NCBI RefSeq assembly: GCF_900114635.1
Contig: NZ_FOTQ01000006.1
Coordinates: forward strand, 1-64,000
Length of the DNA: 64,000 nucleotides
DNA from: Shimia aestuarii
GTDB lineage: Bacteria > Pseudomonadota > Alphaproteobacteria > Rhodobacterales > Rhodobacteraceae
Direction of reading: 5' to 3'
Positions within the stretch are counted from its first letter, which is position 1; each line of letters starts with the position of its first letter. Shown here piece by piece: positions 1-9,860 of this stretch. The translations under genes and the position numbers were made by a program. The notes beneath the pieces are model-generated. The model was not told where the DNA came from and did no database searches. It was given only the letters and a program-made list of their open reading frames with translations.

Positions 1-1176
<1,176 letters not shown>

Positions 1177-1267
1177 AGCCGAGTTTTTCGCAGAAGAACT
1201 CTGACGGGCGAAAGGCGATTTGGCTCACGGGCCAAGTCTGCCGAAAGCCACTCAGAAAAAACCAGCC

Positions 1268-1295
1268 AAGAGCCGCCTCCCGGGGCGGCTCTTTT
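1268..1295 (+). terminator. Rho-independent terminator after tuf
   Basis: A perfect 10-bp stem (AAGAGCCGCC with GGCGGCTCTT) around a 6-base loop is followed by TTTT. It lies about 90 bp after the tuf stop and should separate tuf from the metabolic genes that follow. A second GC-rich hairpin (GCGCAGCG/CGCTGCGC) without a T-tract lies near 1354-1373. Confidence 0.85.
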
Positions 1296-1425
1296 GCTTG
1301 CAAGAGGGGGTGACTTTTCGACGGCCCTCTGTGTCATCCGGTCGCACGCTGCTAGCGCAGCGACTCCGCTGCGCCTGCATAATTGCCCACGAAAAACCCA
1401 TTTGTCCCAAGCTGTTCAAGCGAAC

Positions 1426-1461
1426 GGTATGCCGTGGTGCGCCCGGTTGGTATGCCGTGGT
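1426..1461 (+). promoter_or_regulatory. 13-bp direct repeat upstream of the hydratase gene
   Basis: GGTATGCCGTGGT occurs exactly at 1426-1438 and again at 1449-1461, a centre-to-centre distance of 23 bp (about two helical turns). It lies about 80 bp before the start of the hydratase/CoA-transferase pair. That spacing suits a regulator binding the same DNA face. No regulator gene is adjacent, so the role is inference. The rest of the 1177-1541 gap holds the tuf terminator, an AT-rich stretch near 1470-1515 and a strong GGGAGG ribosome-binding site before 1542. Confidence 0.45.
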
Positions 1462-1541
1462 ATTCATGTAAGTCGTTATTTTTATTTGATTTTTGATCGG
1501 TCATTCCTCCTTTTGAATGTATTGCAGCGAGGGAGGAAGAC

Positions 1542-2387
1542 ATGGACAAGCTGAACCTGATTGCGTGGCACGGCCGCACGGAAACTGCGTTGGGCGGGGT
1601 GTCGACACAGCGCGCAGCGCAAATGCACGCCACCCTTGGTCCCCGAAATACCGCGCCGCCGCGAGATGGTGATCTGTTGCCGCCGCTCTGGCATTGGGCT
1701 GCTTTTCCGCCCGCTATTCCGATGGAAGAGCTTGGCGACGATGGACATCCCATGCTGGGGGATTTCCTGCCGCCGGTGAATCTCAAACGGCGCATGTGGG
1801 CGGGTGGCATGTTGCGGTTCCGCGCGCCGCTGCGGGTCGGGGATAAACTGCAGCGCAGCTCCCTGGTGCGCGACATCACGGAAAAGGAAGGCGCGGCGGG
1901 CCCGATGGTGTTCGTGACCGTGGATCACCAGATATTCGGCCCGGCAGGGCTTGCCATCGAAGAGCGGCAGGACATCGTCTATCTGCAGATTCCCGAAAGC
2001 TATGACCCGCCGAAAAAACGCGCCATGCCGGAGGCGCCGGTGCTGCGCCAAGATCATGCGACCCCTGCGACCCTGCTGTTCCGCTATTCGGCGATGACCT
2101 TCAATGCCCATCGCATTCACTATGATCTCGATTATGCGCGTGAGGTTGAGCATTACCCCGGTCTGGTGGTGCATGGTCCTTTGCAGGCGACTTTGCTGAT
2201 GCAGGCGGCCTGTGCGCATAAGGGGCGGGTGCCGGATGATTTCCATTTCCGGGGCGTGCATCCGATGTTCGCCGGGAAAGACCTTGAGATTGCGGCTGTC
2301 GAGGAAGACGGGGCGCTAGCGCTTTGCACCGGGCAGGGCGGCCACCAGGGCATGCAGGCCACGGCGATCTGGGAGGATACGCAATGA
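1542..2387 (+). CDS. FAS1/MaoC-type dehydratase, mesaconyl-C4-CoA hydratase-like
   Basis: A 281-residue double hot-dog protein. The C-terminal half carries the hydratase-2-like signature FNAHRIHYD (about residues 187-195) followed by YPGLVVHGPLQ, as in HTD2-like and mesaconyl/itaconyl-CoA hydratases. The N-terminal half matches the FAS1-like dehydratase domain. The start follows a strong GGGAGGAAG ribosome-binding site. It overlaps the next gene by ATGA, and that neighbour is a family III CoA-transferase. The pair resembles the meh/mct pair that moves CoA between the two carboxyls of mesaconate and then hydrates mesaconyl-C4-CoA to citramalyl-CoA. The family call is firm; the substrate is inferred from the pairing. 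Confidence 0.75.
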   Translation: MDKLNLIAWHGRTETALGGVSTQRAAQMHATLGPRNTAPPRDGDLLPPLWHWAAFPPAIPMEELGDDGHPMLGDFLPPVNLKRRMWAGGMLRFRAPLRVGDKLQRSSLVRDITEKEGAAGPMVFVTVDHQIFGPAGLAIEERQDIVYLQIPESYDPPKKRAMPEAPVLRQDHATPATLLFRYSAMTFNAHRIHYDLDYAREVEHYPGLVVHGPLQATLLMQAACAHKGRVPDDFHFRGVHPMFAGKDLEIAAVEEDGALALCTGQGGHQGMQATAIWEDTQ

Positions 2388-3619
2388 GCATTCTCAAAGG
2401 GATGCGCGTGGTCGAGGGATCGGCCTTTGTCGCGGTGCCGCTGGCGGGGATGACACTGGCGCAAATGGGGGCCGAGGTGATCCGGTTCGATCGTCTGGGC
2501 GGCGGGCTGGATGCCGGGCGATTGCCGCTGGCCCCGTCGGGGCAGAGCCTGTTCTGGGCCGGGCTCAACAAGGGAAAGAAGTCGATCGCGGTGGATATGA
2601 AAGCGCCCGAGGGACGTGAATTGATCACCCGGATCGTGACCGCACCGGGTGATGATGCTGGGCTGTTCCTGACCAATCTCAGGGTGCGGGGATGGATGGA
2701 TTACGAAAGCCTGTCGCAGCACCGCGACGACCTGATCATGGTGAGCCTGAGCGGGGACCGTCACGGGCGGCCGCAGGTGGATTACACGGTAAACCCGGCG
2801 CTTGGCATTCCCGATATCACCGGGCCCGAAGGGTATCCCGATCCTGTCGCCAATGCGCTTCCGGCGTGGGATCTGATCGCGGGGAACCTCGTGGTGTCGT
2901 CTCTGTTGGCGGCTGAGCGGCACCGGTTGCGCCGGGGTGTCGGGCAGAATGTGGACTTGTCGCTCAAGGACGTGGCGGCGGCAACGCTTGGGCATTTGGG
3001 TATGATCGGGGATGCGGTTGTGAACGAGGCGCCGCGAAGTAAGTCCGGCAATGCGCTTTATGGCGCCTACGGGCAGGATTTCCTGTGTGCGGATGGCCAG
3101 CGCGTGATGGTGATCGGGCTGACGGACCGGCAATGGCGCGGTCTGGTTGAGGCAACCGGCATCGCAGATGAGATCTCGGGGCTTGAGGCCCGGAGTGGCA
3201 GATCCCTGCGGGAAGAGGGGGCCCGCTGGGATCTGCGCCATGATATCACCGCGATACTGGCGCCATGGTTCGCCGCACGGCGGCTGGCGGATTTTGCCGC
3301 GGATTTTGATCGGCGGGGGCTGACGTGGTCGGTGTTTCGTACGGTGAAAGAGGCGGTGGCGCAGGATCCGGACCTGTCGACGGACAATGCAATGTTCAGG
3401 ATGTTGCACCAGCCGGGGCTGGGGACGTTTCCCGTGCCGGGTATGCCCGCAACATTCTCGGAGGCGGCGCGCAATGCGCCGGTGGCGGCGCCTGTGCTGG
3501 GGGAGCACACCGAGGAAATCCTGTCGGAGGTGGCGCAATTGGATGATACCGAGATTGCGGGGCTATTTGATCGCGGTGTCGTCGCGGATCATTCCAGCCT
3601 GCAGGGGCGCGCGGCATGA
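2384..3619 (+). CDS. Family III CoA-transferase, 2-methylfumaryl-CoA isomerase-like
   Basis: A 411-residue CaiB/BaiF protein, the usual length. The N-terminal Rossmann part reads LKGMRVVEGSAF and AQMGAEVIRFD. The Asp in PAWDLIAG (residue 163) sits where the family's catalytic aspartate forms the acyl anhydride, and GQNVDLSLKD follows. The start ATG overlaps the stop of the hydratase gene, implying translational coupling. The best specific guess is the intramolecular mesaconyl-C1/C4-CoA transferase (2-methylfumaryl-CoA isomerase), because of its hydratase partner. Other short-chain dicarboxylate CoA-transferase activities are possible. Confidence 0.75.
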   Translation: MSILKGMRVVEGSAFVAVPLAGMTLAQMGAEVIRFDRLGGGLDAGRLPLAPSGQSLFWAGLNKGKKSIAVDMKAPEGRELITRIVTAPGDDAGLFLTNLRVRGWMDYESLSQHRDDLIMVSLSGDRHGRPQVDYTVNPALGIPDITGPEGYPDPVANALPAWDLIAGNLVVSSLLAAERHRLRRGVGQNVDLSLKDVAAATLGHLGMIGDAVVNEAPRSKSGNALYGAYGQDFLCADGQRVMVIGLTDRQWRGLVEATGIADEISGLEARSGRSLREEGARWDLRHDITAILAPWFAARRLADFAADFDRRGLTWSVFRTVKEAVAQDPDLSTDNAMFRMLHQPGLGTFPVPGMPATFSEAARNAPVAAPVLGEHTEEILSEVAQLDDTEIAGLFDRGVVADHSSLQGRAA

Positions 3620-3809
3620 CAGGCTGAGCATACTTTCCCATAGGGCAAGTAGTGATTGCAGTTTCACGGGAATTGCCGGATAGAGGCGTTGCGATGCAGC
3701 GCCTCTTTTGCATCCACGGCGCTTGCCCTGACGCCCTTCCCGAAATGCCCATGGGCCGGGAGTTCATGGCCACATTGCCCTGGCCGGGCTTTTAGTTTGT
3801 CAGGAAGAC

Positions 3810-4583
3810 ATGACCACGAATTCAACGTCCCCAGATGCGCCCGTTCAGGCCATTGATCCCTTTTGGCTGCGCCTGATCAAGCGCAGCGTCCTCGTGCTTT
3901 TGGGGCCGCTCTATTTCCTGTTCATTGGGTTCGTCCCGTTGCTTTGCGCACGGCGAAAGGGGTTTCGCGGCTGGTACTGGCGGTTGGTCAAGCGCGCCTG
4001 TTCGCGGCTTTTGTGGCTGCTGAGCATTCGGGTGGAGATGTCGGAGGCAAACAAGCGGGATCTGGCGGGGGACACGGACAGTGTCATCGTGATCAATCAC
4101 CGCAGTCACCTTGATGGGTTCACGTTGATGGACGTGGTGCCGGACGAAAAGTGGTTCACCTTTGCCGCCAAGAAAGAGCTGTTTGATGCGAAGCTCTTGA
4201 AGACGGGGTTTCTGGGTGCGGGATTGGTCGAGATTGACCGCAAGAGTGGCAAGGTGGCGATGGAAACGCTGAGCAAAGCGGTTCAGGAGATGCCCGCGCG
4301 TCGTTCGGTTGTGTTGTTTCCGGAAGGGACGCGCACGAAAACGCAGTCGCTTGGGGAGTTCAAGGCGGGGGCTGTGCTGGTGGCGCGTGAATCCGGGCGC
4401 AGTATTCGCCCGATTGTCATTCTGGATTCAGACCGTTTGTTGCCGCGTGGCCAGTTCATGCCCTTGAGCGGGACGGTGCGGGTGGTGGCGTTGCCGCCGT
4501 TTCACTGTGACCCGGAGGCCCCTGTGGACGATGATGTGGCGCGTCTCAGGGCCGAAATGATGGCCGTCTTTGACCAGAAGTGA
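3810..4583 (+). CDS. 1-acyl-sn-glycerol-3-phosphate acyltransferase family protein
   Basis: A 257-residue PlsC-type lysophospholipid acyltransferase of phospholipid synthesis. One N-terminal membrane segment (about residues 25-46) is followed by the NHX4D catalytic box (H97 to D102), then a FPEGTRT substrate-binding box near residue 168 and a proline in RPIVIL. It starts 190 bp after the CoA-transferase, so it may have its own promoter. A strong hairpin shared with the convergent lipoprotein gene follows. PlsC is likely, but paralogues such as ornithine-lipid OlsA are in the same family. Confidence 0.8.
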   Translation: MTTNSTSPDAPVQAIDPFWLRLIKRSVLVLLGPLYFLFIGFVPLLCARRKGFRGWYWRLVKRACSRLLWLLSIRVEMSEANKRDLAGDTDSVIVINHRSHLDGFTLMDVVPDEKWFTFAAKKELFDAKLLKTGFLGAGLVEIDRKSGKVAMETLSKAVQEMPARRSVVLFPEGTRTKTQSLGEFKAGAVLVARESGRSIRPIVILDSDRLLPRGQFMPLSGTVRVVALPPFHCDPEAPVDDDVARLRAEMMAVFDQK

Positions 4584-4607
4584 GTGCTGCGGGTCGGGAG
4601 GGAACGT

Positions 4608-4639
4608 CCCACGGGGCAGTGTCGCCTCTGCCCCGTGGG
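4608..4639. terminator. Bidirectional terminator between convergent genes
   Basis: A perfect 12-bp stem (CCCACGGGGCAG with CTGCCCCGTGGG) lies between the convergent acyltransferase and lipoprotein genes, 6 bp from the latter's stop. There is no long T-tract on either side, so termination strength is uncertain. Confidence 0.65.
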
Positions 4640-4645
4640 GTGCGC

Positions 4646-5020
4646 TTAGCCGACGACCCTGTAGCCGCGCTGGCGCATGCAACTTTTGACGATGTTCTCT
4701 TTCTTGGTGTTCTGATCGATCGCGCTGGCGGTCAGACCGGCAAGGGCACCGACGGCGGCGGCGTCGCGTACGTTGTTGCCCTTGTTGTTGAACACCGCGG
4801 TGGTCGCAGCTGCGACCCCGGCGCCGGCGGCGGCCTTGCCCCCGGCGTTGCTGTCGAGCGCGCCCTGTGACGCGGCGAGGTTCTGACAGGCCGAGAGATC
4901 GGCGTAGTAGTTCGGGCCAACGGCCCCATCGATAACGGGTTCGTAGCTGGCGCCGGTGTTATCGCAGGCGGCCAGAAGCCCGGCGACGGGCAAGGCGAGA
5001 ATGAGTTTAGCGTATGACAT
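4646..5020 (-). CDS. Glycine-zipper lipoprotein
   Basis: A 124-residue predicted lipoprotein. A short charged N-terminus and hydrophobic stretch end in the lipobox LLAAC, with Cys19 as the probable lipidated residue. After about 40 residues of acidic linker, the middle is an alanine/glycine-rich zipper-like segment (GGKAAAGAGVAAA, then AVGALAGLTA), as in outer-membrane 17-kDa-antigen-like or SlyB-type proteins. The C-terminus carries a second Cys in VKSCMRQRGYRV, a motif seen in many short glycine-zipper proteins. It is convergent with the acyltransferase gene. The envelope location is well supported; the function is unknown. Confidence 0.75.
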   Translation of the reverse strand: MSYAKLILALPVAGLLAACDNTGASYEPVIDGAVGPNYYADLSACQNLAASQGALDSNAGGKAAAGAGVAAATTAVFNNKGNNVRDAAAVGALAGLTASAIDQNTKKENIVKSCMRQRGYRVVG

Positions 5021-5043
5021 GGTGAAATCCTTGTTCTCCAGCC

Positions 5044-5061
5044 CGCGCGCGATCGCGCGCG
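5044..5061. repeat. 18-bp perfect CG-rich palindrome
   Basis: CGCGCGCGATCGCGCGCG is self-complementary over 18 bases, centred on GATC. It lies 24 bp upstream of the minus-strand lipoprotein start, in the leader that also carries the rpsJ promoter. It could be a cruciform or protein site, or simply a CG run. Confidence 0.5.
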
Positions 5062-5212
5062 CGGTGTCTTTGCCGTGTAAATGGGAAAGCCGGCGGCGAT
5101 TCCAAGGGCAGTTCCGGTGCTTCAGCCAATAGTCGCCGATGCCATGCGCGATGGCCCGCGCACGGAGGGGGACCCAAGCGGGCCGGTCACATGACGGTTA
5201 CGGAAATAACCC

Positions 5213-5241
5213 TTGCCCCCTGCACCAATCCCAACTATACG
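5213..5241 (+). promoter_or_regulatory. Promoter for the rpsJ-rplC-rplD-rplW unit
   Basis: TTGCCC (5213-5218) and TATACG (5236-5241) are separated by 17 bp, 120 bp upstream of rpsJ. This is a good housekeeping-sigma promoter for the alphaproteobacterial consensus. It would let the S10 block be transcribed independently of tuf. The 5021-5360 gap otherwise holds only the CG palindrome and the untranslated leader. Confidence 0.65.
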
Positions 5242-5360
5242 GCGCGGGTTCTCAAGGAGAACGTGGCGGCGGGGTGATTCCCGCCGTTTGGGTTCGATGA
5301 GGGTTTGCGGTGGTCGCAGGTCCTCCTCTCAACTCCAACGCCTATGAAAAGGCTGACGAA

Positions 5361-5669
5361 ATGCAAAGTCAAAACATTCGCATTCGGCTGAAGGCTTTCG
5401 ATTACCGTGTTCTGGATGCCAGCACACAGGAAATCGTGAACACGGCAAAGCGCACCGGCGCAACCGTCCGTGGCCCGATCCCGCTTCCGAACAAAATCGA
5501 GAAGTTCACCGTTCTGCGTGGTCCCCACGTTGACAAGAAATCCCGCGATCAGTTCGAGATCCGTACGCACAAGCGTCTTCTCGACATCGTTGATCCGACT
5601 CCCCAGACCGTGGACGCGCTGATGAAGCTCGACCTCGCGGCTGGTGTTGACGTCCAGATCTCGGTCTAA
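5361..5669 (+). CDS. rpsJ: 30S ribosomal protein S10
   Basis: S10 (uS10) is a small-subunit head protein that also acts as NusE in antitermination. The 102-residue product begins [14 protein letters not shown] and contains the conserved GPIPLPNK loop and the RTHKRLLDI segment. An upstream in-frame start at 5310 is rejected because the family begins at this Met. AAGG lies about 8 bases before the ATG. It is the first gene of the S10 segment and is followed by rplC after 14 bp. Confidence 0.97.
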   Translation: MQSQNIRIRLKAFDYRVLDASTQEIVNTAKRTGATVRGPIPLPNKIEKFTVLRGPHVDKKSRDQFEIRTHKRLLDIVDPTPQTVDALMKLDLAAGVDVQISV

Positions 5670-5683
5670 GGAGGGTATCACGG

Positions 5684-6409
5684 ATGCGCTCTGGAATTAT
5701 CGCAAAGAAAGTGGGCATGACCCGCTTGTTCATGGAAGACGGCAAGCAGATCCCTGTGACCGTTCTTCATCTGGATGGCCTTCAGGTCGTCGCACAGCGG
5801 ACAGTTGAAAAAGACGGTTACACCGCCGTTCAGCTGGGCGCCGGTTCGGCCAAAGCCAAACGCACCTCGCAAGCCATGCGCGGCCACTTTGCAGCTGCAA
5901 AGGTTGAGCCCAAGCGTAAGCTGGTCGAGTTCCGCGTCGAAGAAGATGGCCTGATTGAAGTGGGCGCCGAAATCACGGCGGAGCACTTCCTGGAAGGTCA
6001 GAAAGTGGACGTTTCGGGCACCTCGATCGGTAAAGGTTTTGCCGGTGCCATGAAGCGCTGGAACTTTGGCGGTCTGCGTGCGTCGCACGGTGTTTCGATC
6101 AGCCACCGTTCGCACGGTTCGACCGGTCAGTGTCAGGACCCCGGCAAGGTGTTCAAAGGCAAGAAAATGGCCGGCCACATGGGTGCTGCCCGCGTGACCA
6201 CCCAGAACCTCGAAGTCGTCAAAACCGACGCCGATCGTGGTCTGGTGTTCATCAAAGGCGCCGTTCCCGGTTCCAAAGGTGGCTGGGTCACCGTCAAGGA
6301 CGCCGTGAAGAAAAAAGCGCCCGAAGGCCTGCCGTTCCCGGCAGCCGTGAAGGCAGCTGCAACCGAAGCACCGGCGGAAGAAGCTCCCGCGGAAGGTGGT
6401 GAAGCATGA
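5684..6409 (+). CDS. rplC: 50S ribosomal protein L3
   Basis: L3 (uL3) is one of the first proteins to bind 23S rRNA. The 241 residues include the N-terminal [15 protein letters not shown] and the central loop [22 protein letters not shown] that reaches the peptidyl-transferase region. The C-terminus has an Ala/Glu-rich tail (about 20 residues, [13 protein letters not shown]) longer than in E. coli. AGGAGGG-like ribosome-binding bases precede the ATG. Its TGA overlaps the rplD ATG. Confidence 0.97.
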   Translation: MRSGIIAKKVGMTRLFMEDGKQIPVTVLHLDGLQVVAQRTVEKDGYTAVQLGAGSAKAKRTSQAMRGHFAAAKVEPKRKLVEFRVEEDGLIEVGAEITAEHFLEGQKVDVSGTSIGKGFAGAMKRWNFGGLRASHGVSISHRSHGSTGQCQDPGKVFKGKKMAGHMGAARVTTQNLEVVKTDADRGLVFIKGAVPGSKGGWVTVKDAVKKKAPEGLPFPAAVKAAATEAPAEEAPAEGGEA

Positions 6410-7023
6410 AACTTGATGTGATCAAACTGGACGGCGGTAAAGCCGGCGACATCGAGCTGAGCGAAGACCTGTTTGGTCTGGAGCCGCGCGCGGACATCCT
6501 GCACCGTGTGGTGCGCTGGCAGCGCAACAACGCGCAAGCCGGTACTCACAAGGTCAAGACCCGCTCGGAAACCAGCTACTCGACCAAGAAGATCTATCGC
6601 CAGAAGGGCACCGGCGGCGCACGCCACGGTGACCGTAACGCGCCGATCTTCCGCAAGGGTGGTATCTATAAGGGCCCGACGCCGCGTTCGCACGGCCACG
6701 ACCTGCCGAAGAAATTCCGCAAGCTTGGTCTGCGTCACGCACTGTCCGCCAAGGCGAAAGCCGGCGAACTGGTCGTGATCGACGCTGCAGAAGCCGAAGG
6801 CAAGACCGCCACACTGGCCAAGCAGGTTGCAAACCTGGGCTGGAAGCGCGCGTTGATCATCGACGGCGCGTCGGTGAACGAAGGTTTCGCCAAGGCAGCC
6901 AAGAACATCGAAGGTCTGGATATCCTGCCGACGATGGGCGCAAACGTCTATGACATCCTCAAGCGTGACACGCTGGTGATCACCAAGGCGGGTGTCGAAG
7001 CACTGGAGGCTCGACTGAAATGA
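6406..7023 (+). CDS. rplD: 50S ribosomal protein L4
   Basis: L4 (uL4) lines the exit tunnel and, in gammaproteobacteria, also autoregulates the S10 operon. The 205-residue protein has the extended basic tunnel loop ([20 protein letters not shown]) and the conserved [12 protein letters not shown] segment. It overlaps rplC by ATGA at its start and rplW by ATGA at its end, so translation is coupled. No E. coli-type L4 leader was recognised upstream of rpsJ. Confidence 0.97.
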   Translation: MKLDVIKLDGGKAGDIELSEDLFGLEPRADILHRVVRWQRNNAQAGTHKVKTRSETSYSTKKIYRQKGTGGARHGDRNAPIFRKGGIYKGPTPRSHGHDLPKKFRKLGLRHALSAKAKAGELVVIDAAEAEGKTATLAKQVANLGWKRALIIDGASVNEGFAKAAKNIEGLDILPTMGANVYDILKRDTLVITKAGVEALEARLK

Positions 7024-7316
7024 GCGCGAAGGCAGAACATTACGATGTGATCCGCAAGCCGATCATCACCGAGAAATCGACCATGGCGTCCGAAAACGGC
7101 GCGGTTGTTTTTGAAGTGGCAATCGACTCGAACAAACCCCAGATCAAAGAGGCCGTTGAGGCTCTGTTTGGTGTGAAGGTCAAAGCGGTCAACACCACCA
7201 TCACCAAGGGTAAGGTCAAGCGTTTCCGCGGCCAGCTGGGCAAGCGTAAAGACGTGAAAAAAGCCTATGTGACCCTCGAAGAAGGCAACACGATCGACGT
7301 GACCACCGGTCTCTGA
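7020..7316 (+). CDS. rplW: 50S ribosomal protein L23
   Basis: L23 (uL23) sits at the tunnel exit, where SRP and trigger factor dock. The 98 residues have the family opening [14 protein letters not shown] and the [15 protein letters not shown] region. It is coupled to rplD by ATGA. A terminator follows, and the next ribosomal gene, rplB, is 1.7 kb further on behind two unrelated minus-strand genes, whereas rplW-rplB are adjacent in most bacteria. Confidence 0.97.
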   Translation: MSAKAEHYDVIRKPIITEKSTMASENGAVVFEVAIDSNKPQIKEAVEALFGVKVKAVNTTITKGKVKRFRGQLGKRKDVKKAYVTLEEGNTIDVTTGL

Positions 7317-7354
7317 TCGTGCCGGGGTGAGAGCCCCGTGCCGGAAGAAACAAG

Positions 7355-7386
7355 AAGCCCTTCGGTTCGCGCCGAGGGGCTTTTTG
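7355..7386. terminator. Terminator after rplW
   Basis: An 11-bp stem with one G-T pair (AAGCCCTTCGG with CCGAGGGGCTT) and a 6-base loop is followed by a T-run. A smaller hairpin lies just upstream at 7321-7338. It ends the S10 segment before the convergent phasin gene. Confidence 0.85.
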
Positions 7387-7412
7387 TTTCGCGGGGCGTT
7401 GCGTCTCTTGCC

Positions 7413-7727
7413 TCAGAGAGGCACGTCGTCATAGGAGCGCGCCGTCCCGGTCGAGGACATGAGCGTCAGCATCCGTGTGGCTTCGTCGGTATAGTCTTTC
7501 ATGGCATCCTGAAAGAACTCGGTCTGCAGCTGCAGCAGCTCTGCCGGGGATTTGCAGGACAACATCGCCTTTTGCGTTTCCATGTCCTTTTGCAGGCGCT
7601 CTGTCATGAAGCGAACGCTTTCGGCCATGATGTCCTGCCAGACCTTGGCGGCGGCCGGGTTGAAGGCGGCCATCGGGTCGAAAGCGGCTTTTTCGGCGGT
7701 TTTGGTGTCTTTGGATTTTGTGGCCAT
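7413..7727 (-). CDS. Phasin family protein
   Basis: A 104-residue, largely helical protein without a signal peptide. After a basic N-terminus rich in Lys/Thr/Ala, the core FDPMAAFNPAAAKVWQDIMAES and the heptad-like stretch with LLQLQTEFFQDAMKDYTDEATRM match the small phasin_2 family that coats polyhydroxyalkanoate granules. GGAGA lies just before the ATG. It stands alone, convergent with rplW, with no PHA synthase nearby. The family is likely; a PHA role is inferred from it. Confidence 0.75.
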   Translation of the reverse strand: MATKSKDTKTAEKAAFDPMAAFNPAAAKVWQDIMAESVRFMTERLQKDMETQKAMLSCKSPAELLQLQTEFFQDAMKDYTDEATRMLTLMSSTGTARSYDDVPL

Positions 7728-7922
7728 CTTGGGGTCTCCTCATGATGTGGTGCTTGACCTTGGGGAAGGTTCATGGGGAAGTCTAGCACGATGGCGGGGG
7801 AGGGGATTTGATTTGGATCGTGTTTTGGGTATTGGCGTTGATCACACGACGATCCTGTCGAAGAACGCGTGTCGTGCTTGTGCCCTGACTATTTTCGAGC
7901 CGGATGGGGCACCTTACGTGGC

Positions 7923-8702
7923 CTACCCGGTCCGTCCGTAGAATGTCATCCGGGCTTCCTCCGACAACGATATGCCCGGTTCCGCATTGTAGGCGAGTAC
8001 CGCCAGCATGCGCGTTCGACTGCCTTCGTTCGGCGCGACCCGATGGATCGAATTACGGCCCCGGAAGAATACAAGCGTTCCGGCCTCGGCTTTCAGTTCC
8101 TTGACTGGCCTGCGACCCGAAAGGATACCGTCTACCGCATCAAATCCCATTTCTCCGGCATCAGCATTCCTTACATTCTCAACATACTCGAACTGCCCGC
8201 CCTTTTCAGGGGCCTGAACCATGAGGGTAATTGCAAAAGAGGAGTTGTCAAAATGCCAACCGAGCTCTTGTCCGGTATTGGCGAAGTGCAGATTTATTGA
8301 TGACAACGGATCGGCGTATTCATACAGCGCCTCCTCCCCGAGAACTTCGCACAAAAACGCCTGAAACAGAACTGAGCTATAGAGCGCTCTGAGTGCAGAC
8401 CCTTCGGGGATCAGATCATCCGTAATGCAGCCTTTGGACGACGTGACCAATCGGTTGCGCGGATGGTTGGCATCAAAGGCTGGATCCGGTGCACTAAGAT
8501 AGACGGTGTGCTGTTCAGTCTTGGCATAAACCTTGTCTTGGTTGGCGAGTCCCTCCTCCCGGATCGCGGATATGGCGGCCTCGCGCACGAATCCCGGCAT
8601 CGTTAACACCCCGGTGGCGTCAAAGGCGGCTTTGCAAGAGGCCCGAAAATCCGTGTCTCCGATAGGATAGGCGGAGAGGTCGACGATATCTTCGAGTGTC
8701 AT
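7923..8702 (-). CDS. 2-oxoglutarate/Fe(II)-dependent oxygenase
   Basis: A 259-residue protein with the double-stranded beta-helix metal facial triad: H150-F-D152 in LGWHFDNSSF, and a distal H220 in RNSIHRVAP. Arg229/Arg231 in SRTRMLAVLAY are placed to bind 2-oxoglutarate. The sequence recalls the HalD/BesD/ArpA-like group, but the intact HxD argues for a hydroxylase rather than a halogenase, which has Gly/Ala in place of Asp. The start is set by AAGGA seven bases upstream; a longer frame reaches 8843 but has no ribosome-binding site. It lies in the rplW-rplB gap, opposite to the ribosomal genes. The substrate is unknown. Confidence 0.72.
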   Translation of the reverse strand: MTLEDIVDLSAYPIGDTDFRASCKAAFDATGVLTMPGFVREAAISAIREEGLANQDKVYAKTEQHTVYLSAPDPAFDANHPRNRLVTSSKGCITDDLIPEGSALRALYSSVLFQAFLCEVLGEEALYEYADPLSSINLHFANTGQELGWHFDNSSFAITLMVQAPEKGGQFEYVENVRNADAGEMGFDAVDGILSGRRPVKELKAEAGTLVFFRGRNSIHRVAPNEGSRTRMLAVLAYNAEPGISLSEEARMTFYGRTG

Positions 8703-9014
8703 GGTGCGTCCTTGAATGTGTTGGGGTTTTGGCGAGTGAGAGAAAAGGCTAACAACCCAACCATTGAATGAAAATCGATTCATTGCAAATGCTTGGCCAA
8801 TCGTCACTTGCCACTCACCCCCGCCCCTGCTAAAGACCCTCATCTTCTCGGCCTCAGATTCGTTCTGGGGCCGGTTGTTATTTAGTCGGGCACCTACGGG
8901 GGCCTATACCACTGGCACCTTAGTAGTGAGTTTTTTCCAAGAAAACTTGCGGGCGGGGGCCTCAAACATAGCCAGGGGACCACCTCTGGTACTGTAAAAC
9001 GGAAGACAGAAAGC
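8703..9014 (+). promoter_or_regulatory. Intergenic region upstream of rplB
   Basis: This gap holds the divergent starts of the oxygenase (minus) and rplB (plus). A -10-like TATACC at 8906-8911 is paired only with a weak TTTAGT 18 bp upstream, so the rplB promoter is uncertain. The rplB leader is about 100 nt and partly self-complementary (GGGGGCCT/AGGCCCCC-type runs near 8898-8960). GGAAG precedes the ATG. Confidence 0.4.
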
Positions 9015-9857
9015 ATGGCACTCAAGTCGTATAAGCCGACGACGCCGGGCCAGCGCGGGCTGGTGCTGATCGACCGTTCGGAGCTTTGGAAAGGACGTCC
9101 TGTCAAAGCCCTCACCGAGGGTTTGACCAAGTCGGGCGGCCGGAACAACACCGGACGGATTACATCGCGTCGTCGCGGTGGTGGGGCAAAACGCCTTTAC
9201 CGGATTGTTGACTTCAAACGGAACAAATTTGATGTGGCGGCCACCGTCGAACGGATCGAATACGACCCGAACCGGACCGCATTCATCGCCCTGGTCAAAT
9301 ACGAAGACGGCGAGCAGGCCTATATCCTCGCTCCGCAGCGTCTGGCGGTTGGTGATCAGGTGATCGCGTCGGCCAAGGCCGACATCAAGCCGGGCAACGC
9401 AATGCCGTTCTCGGGCATGCCGATCGGTACCATCATCCACAACATCGAACTGAAGCCCGGCAAGGGTGGTCAGATCGCACGTGCCGCAGGTACGTACGCA
9501 CAGTTCGTTGGTCGTGACGGTGGCTACGCCCAGATCCGCCTGAGCTCGGGCGAACTGCGCCTGGTGCGCCAGGAATGCATGGCAACCGTTGGTGCCGTGT
9601 CGAACCCCGACAACTCGAACCAGAACTACGGTAAAGCCGGTCGTATGCGCCACAAAGGCAAGCGCCCGTCGGTCCGTGGTGTGGTTATGAACCCGATCGA
9701 TCACCCCCATGGTGGTGGTGAAGGCCGGACCTCGGGTGGTCGTCACCCGGTTTCGCCCTGGGGTAAGCCGACCAAGGGTGCCCGCACCCGCAACAAGAAC
9801 AAAGCGTCGCAAAAGCTTATCATTCGCTCGCGTCACGCCAAGAAGAAGGGGCGTTAA
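9015..9857 (+). CDS. rplB: 50S ribosomal protein L2
   Basis: L2 (uL2) is needed for subunit association and peptidyl transfer. The 280-residue protein has the N-terminal [15 protein letters not shown], the OB-fold [17 protein letters not shown] and the C-terminal [21 protein letters not shown] loop that contains the universally conserved His near the peptidyl-transferase centre. It is the first gene of a new + strand run (rplB-rpsS-rplV-rpsC-rplP) with 3-bp gaps to its neighbours. Confidence 0.98.
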   Translation: MALKSYKPTTPGQRGLVLIDRSELWKGRPVKALTEGLTKSGGRNNTGRITSRRRGGGAKRLYRIVDFKRNKFDVAATVERIEYDPNRTAFIALVKYEDGEQAYILAPQRLAVGDQVIASAKADIKPGNAMPFSGMPIGTIIHNIELKPGKGGQIARAAGTYAQFVGRDGGYAQIRLSSGELRLVRQECMATVGAVSNPDNSNQNYGKAGRMRHKGKRPSVRGVVMNPIDHPHGGGEGRTSGGRHPVSPWGKPTKGARTRNKNKASQKLIIRSRHAKKKGR

Positions 9858-9860
9858 TAT

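Noticed and set aside
7923-8702. Amino-acid halogenase
   Set aside because: Halogenases of this fold lack the Asp of HxD; this protein has H150-F-D152.
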